Source: Candidatus Hydrogenedentota bacterium
GTDB taxonomy: Bacteria; Hydrogenedentota; Hydrogenedentia; Hydrogenedentales; SLHB01
Assembly: GCA_007118235.1 (NCBI GenBank)
Contig: SKRY01000360.1
Span: 1 to 5,344, forward strand
Reading direction: 5' to 3'
DNA length: 5,344 nucleotides
Positions 5,323 to 5,344 of the stretch are shown one piece after another (the stretch's first letter is position 1; the number at the start of each line of letters is the position of its first letter). Position numbers and translations under genes: made by a program. The notes under the pieces are model-generated. The model was not told the DNA's origin, ran no database searches, and saw nothing but the letters and a program-made list of their open reading frames with translations.

Positions 5323-5344
5323 AGAATTGACTTGAATCAACCAA

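Overview
The window looks like a chromosomal fragment of a GC-rich, Gram-negative bacterium. A Tat-exported hydroxypyruvate-isomerase-like TIM-barrel protein and long runs of GC-rich hairpin repeats between genes recall the Planctomycetota / Verrucomicrobiota / Hydrogenedentota part of the tree. That placement rests on general resemblance, not on a database search.

Layout: (1) 1-900, plus strand, a cation diffusion facilitator (CDF) transporter cut by the left edge of the window. (2) 901-1795, an ~895-base gene-free stretch packed with inverted repeats. (3) 1796-4099, minus strand, a P1B-type metal-exporting ATPase with the SPC and HEGS motifs of the P1B-4 (Co/Fe/Ni-type) group. (4) 4100-4312, a spacer with a perfect 12-bp stem-loop. 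(5) 4313-5311, minus strand, a sugar-isomerase-like TIM-barrel protein with a twin-arginine signal peptide, a strong ribosome binding site and 33 bases of leader before the window ends.

The CDF carrier and the P-type ATPase are convergent and both should remove divalent metal ions from the cytoplasm, one by ion antiport and the other by ATP hydrolysis. They plausibly form a metal-homeostasis locus. The isomerase shares the ATPase strand but is separated from it by about 210 bases and a stem-loop, and has no obvious functional link.

The most unusual part is the convergent intergenic region. It holds three copies of a modular hairpin element: one forward (1084-1313), one reversed (1334-1584) and one truncated forward copy (1611-1740). 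The first two form a large imperfect palindrome centred near 1323. Their matching hairpins differ mainly at paired positions, with several base-pair swaps that preserve the stems, which implies selection on folding. One hairpin in each long copy is preceded directly by GTAG, as in REP elements mobilised by RAYT (TnpA-REP) transposases. No transposase, tRNA, rRNA or CRISPR array is seen in the window.
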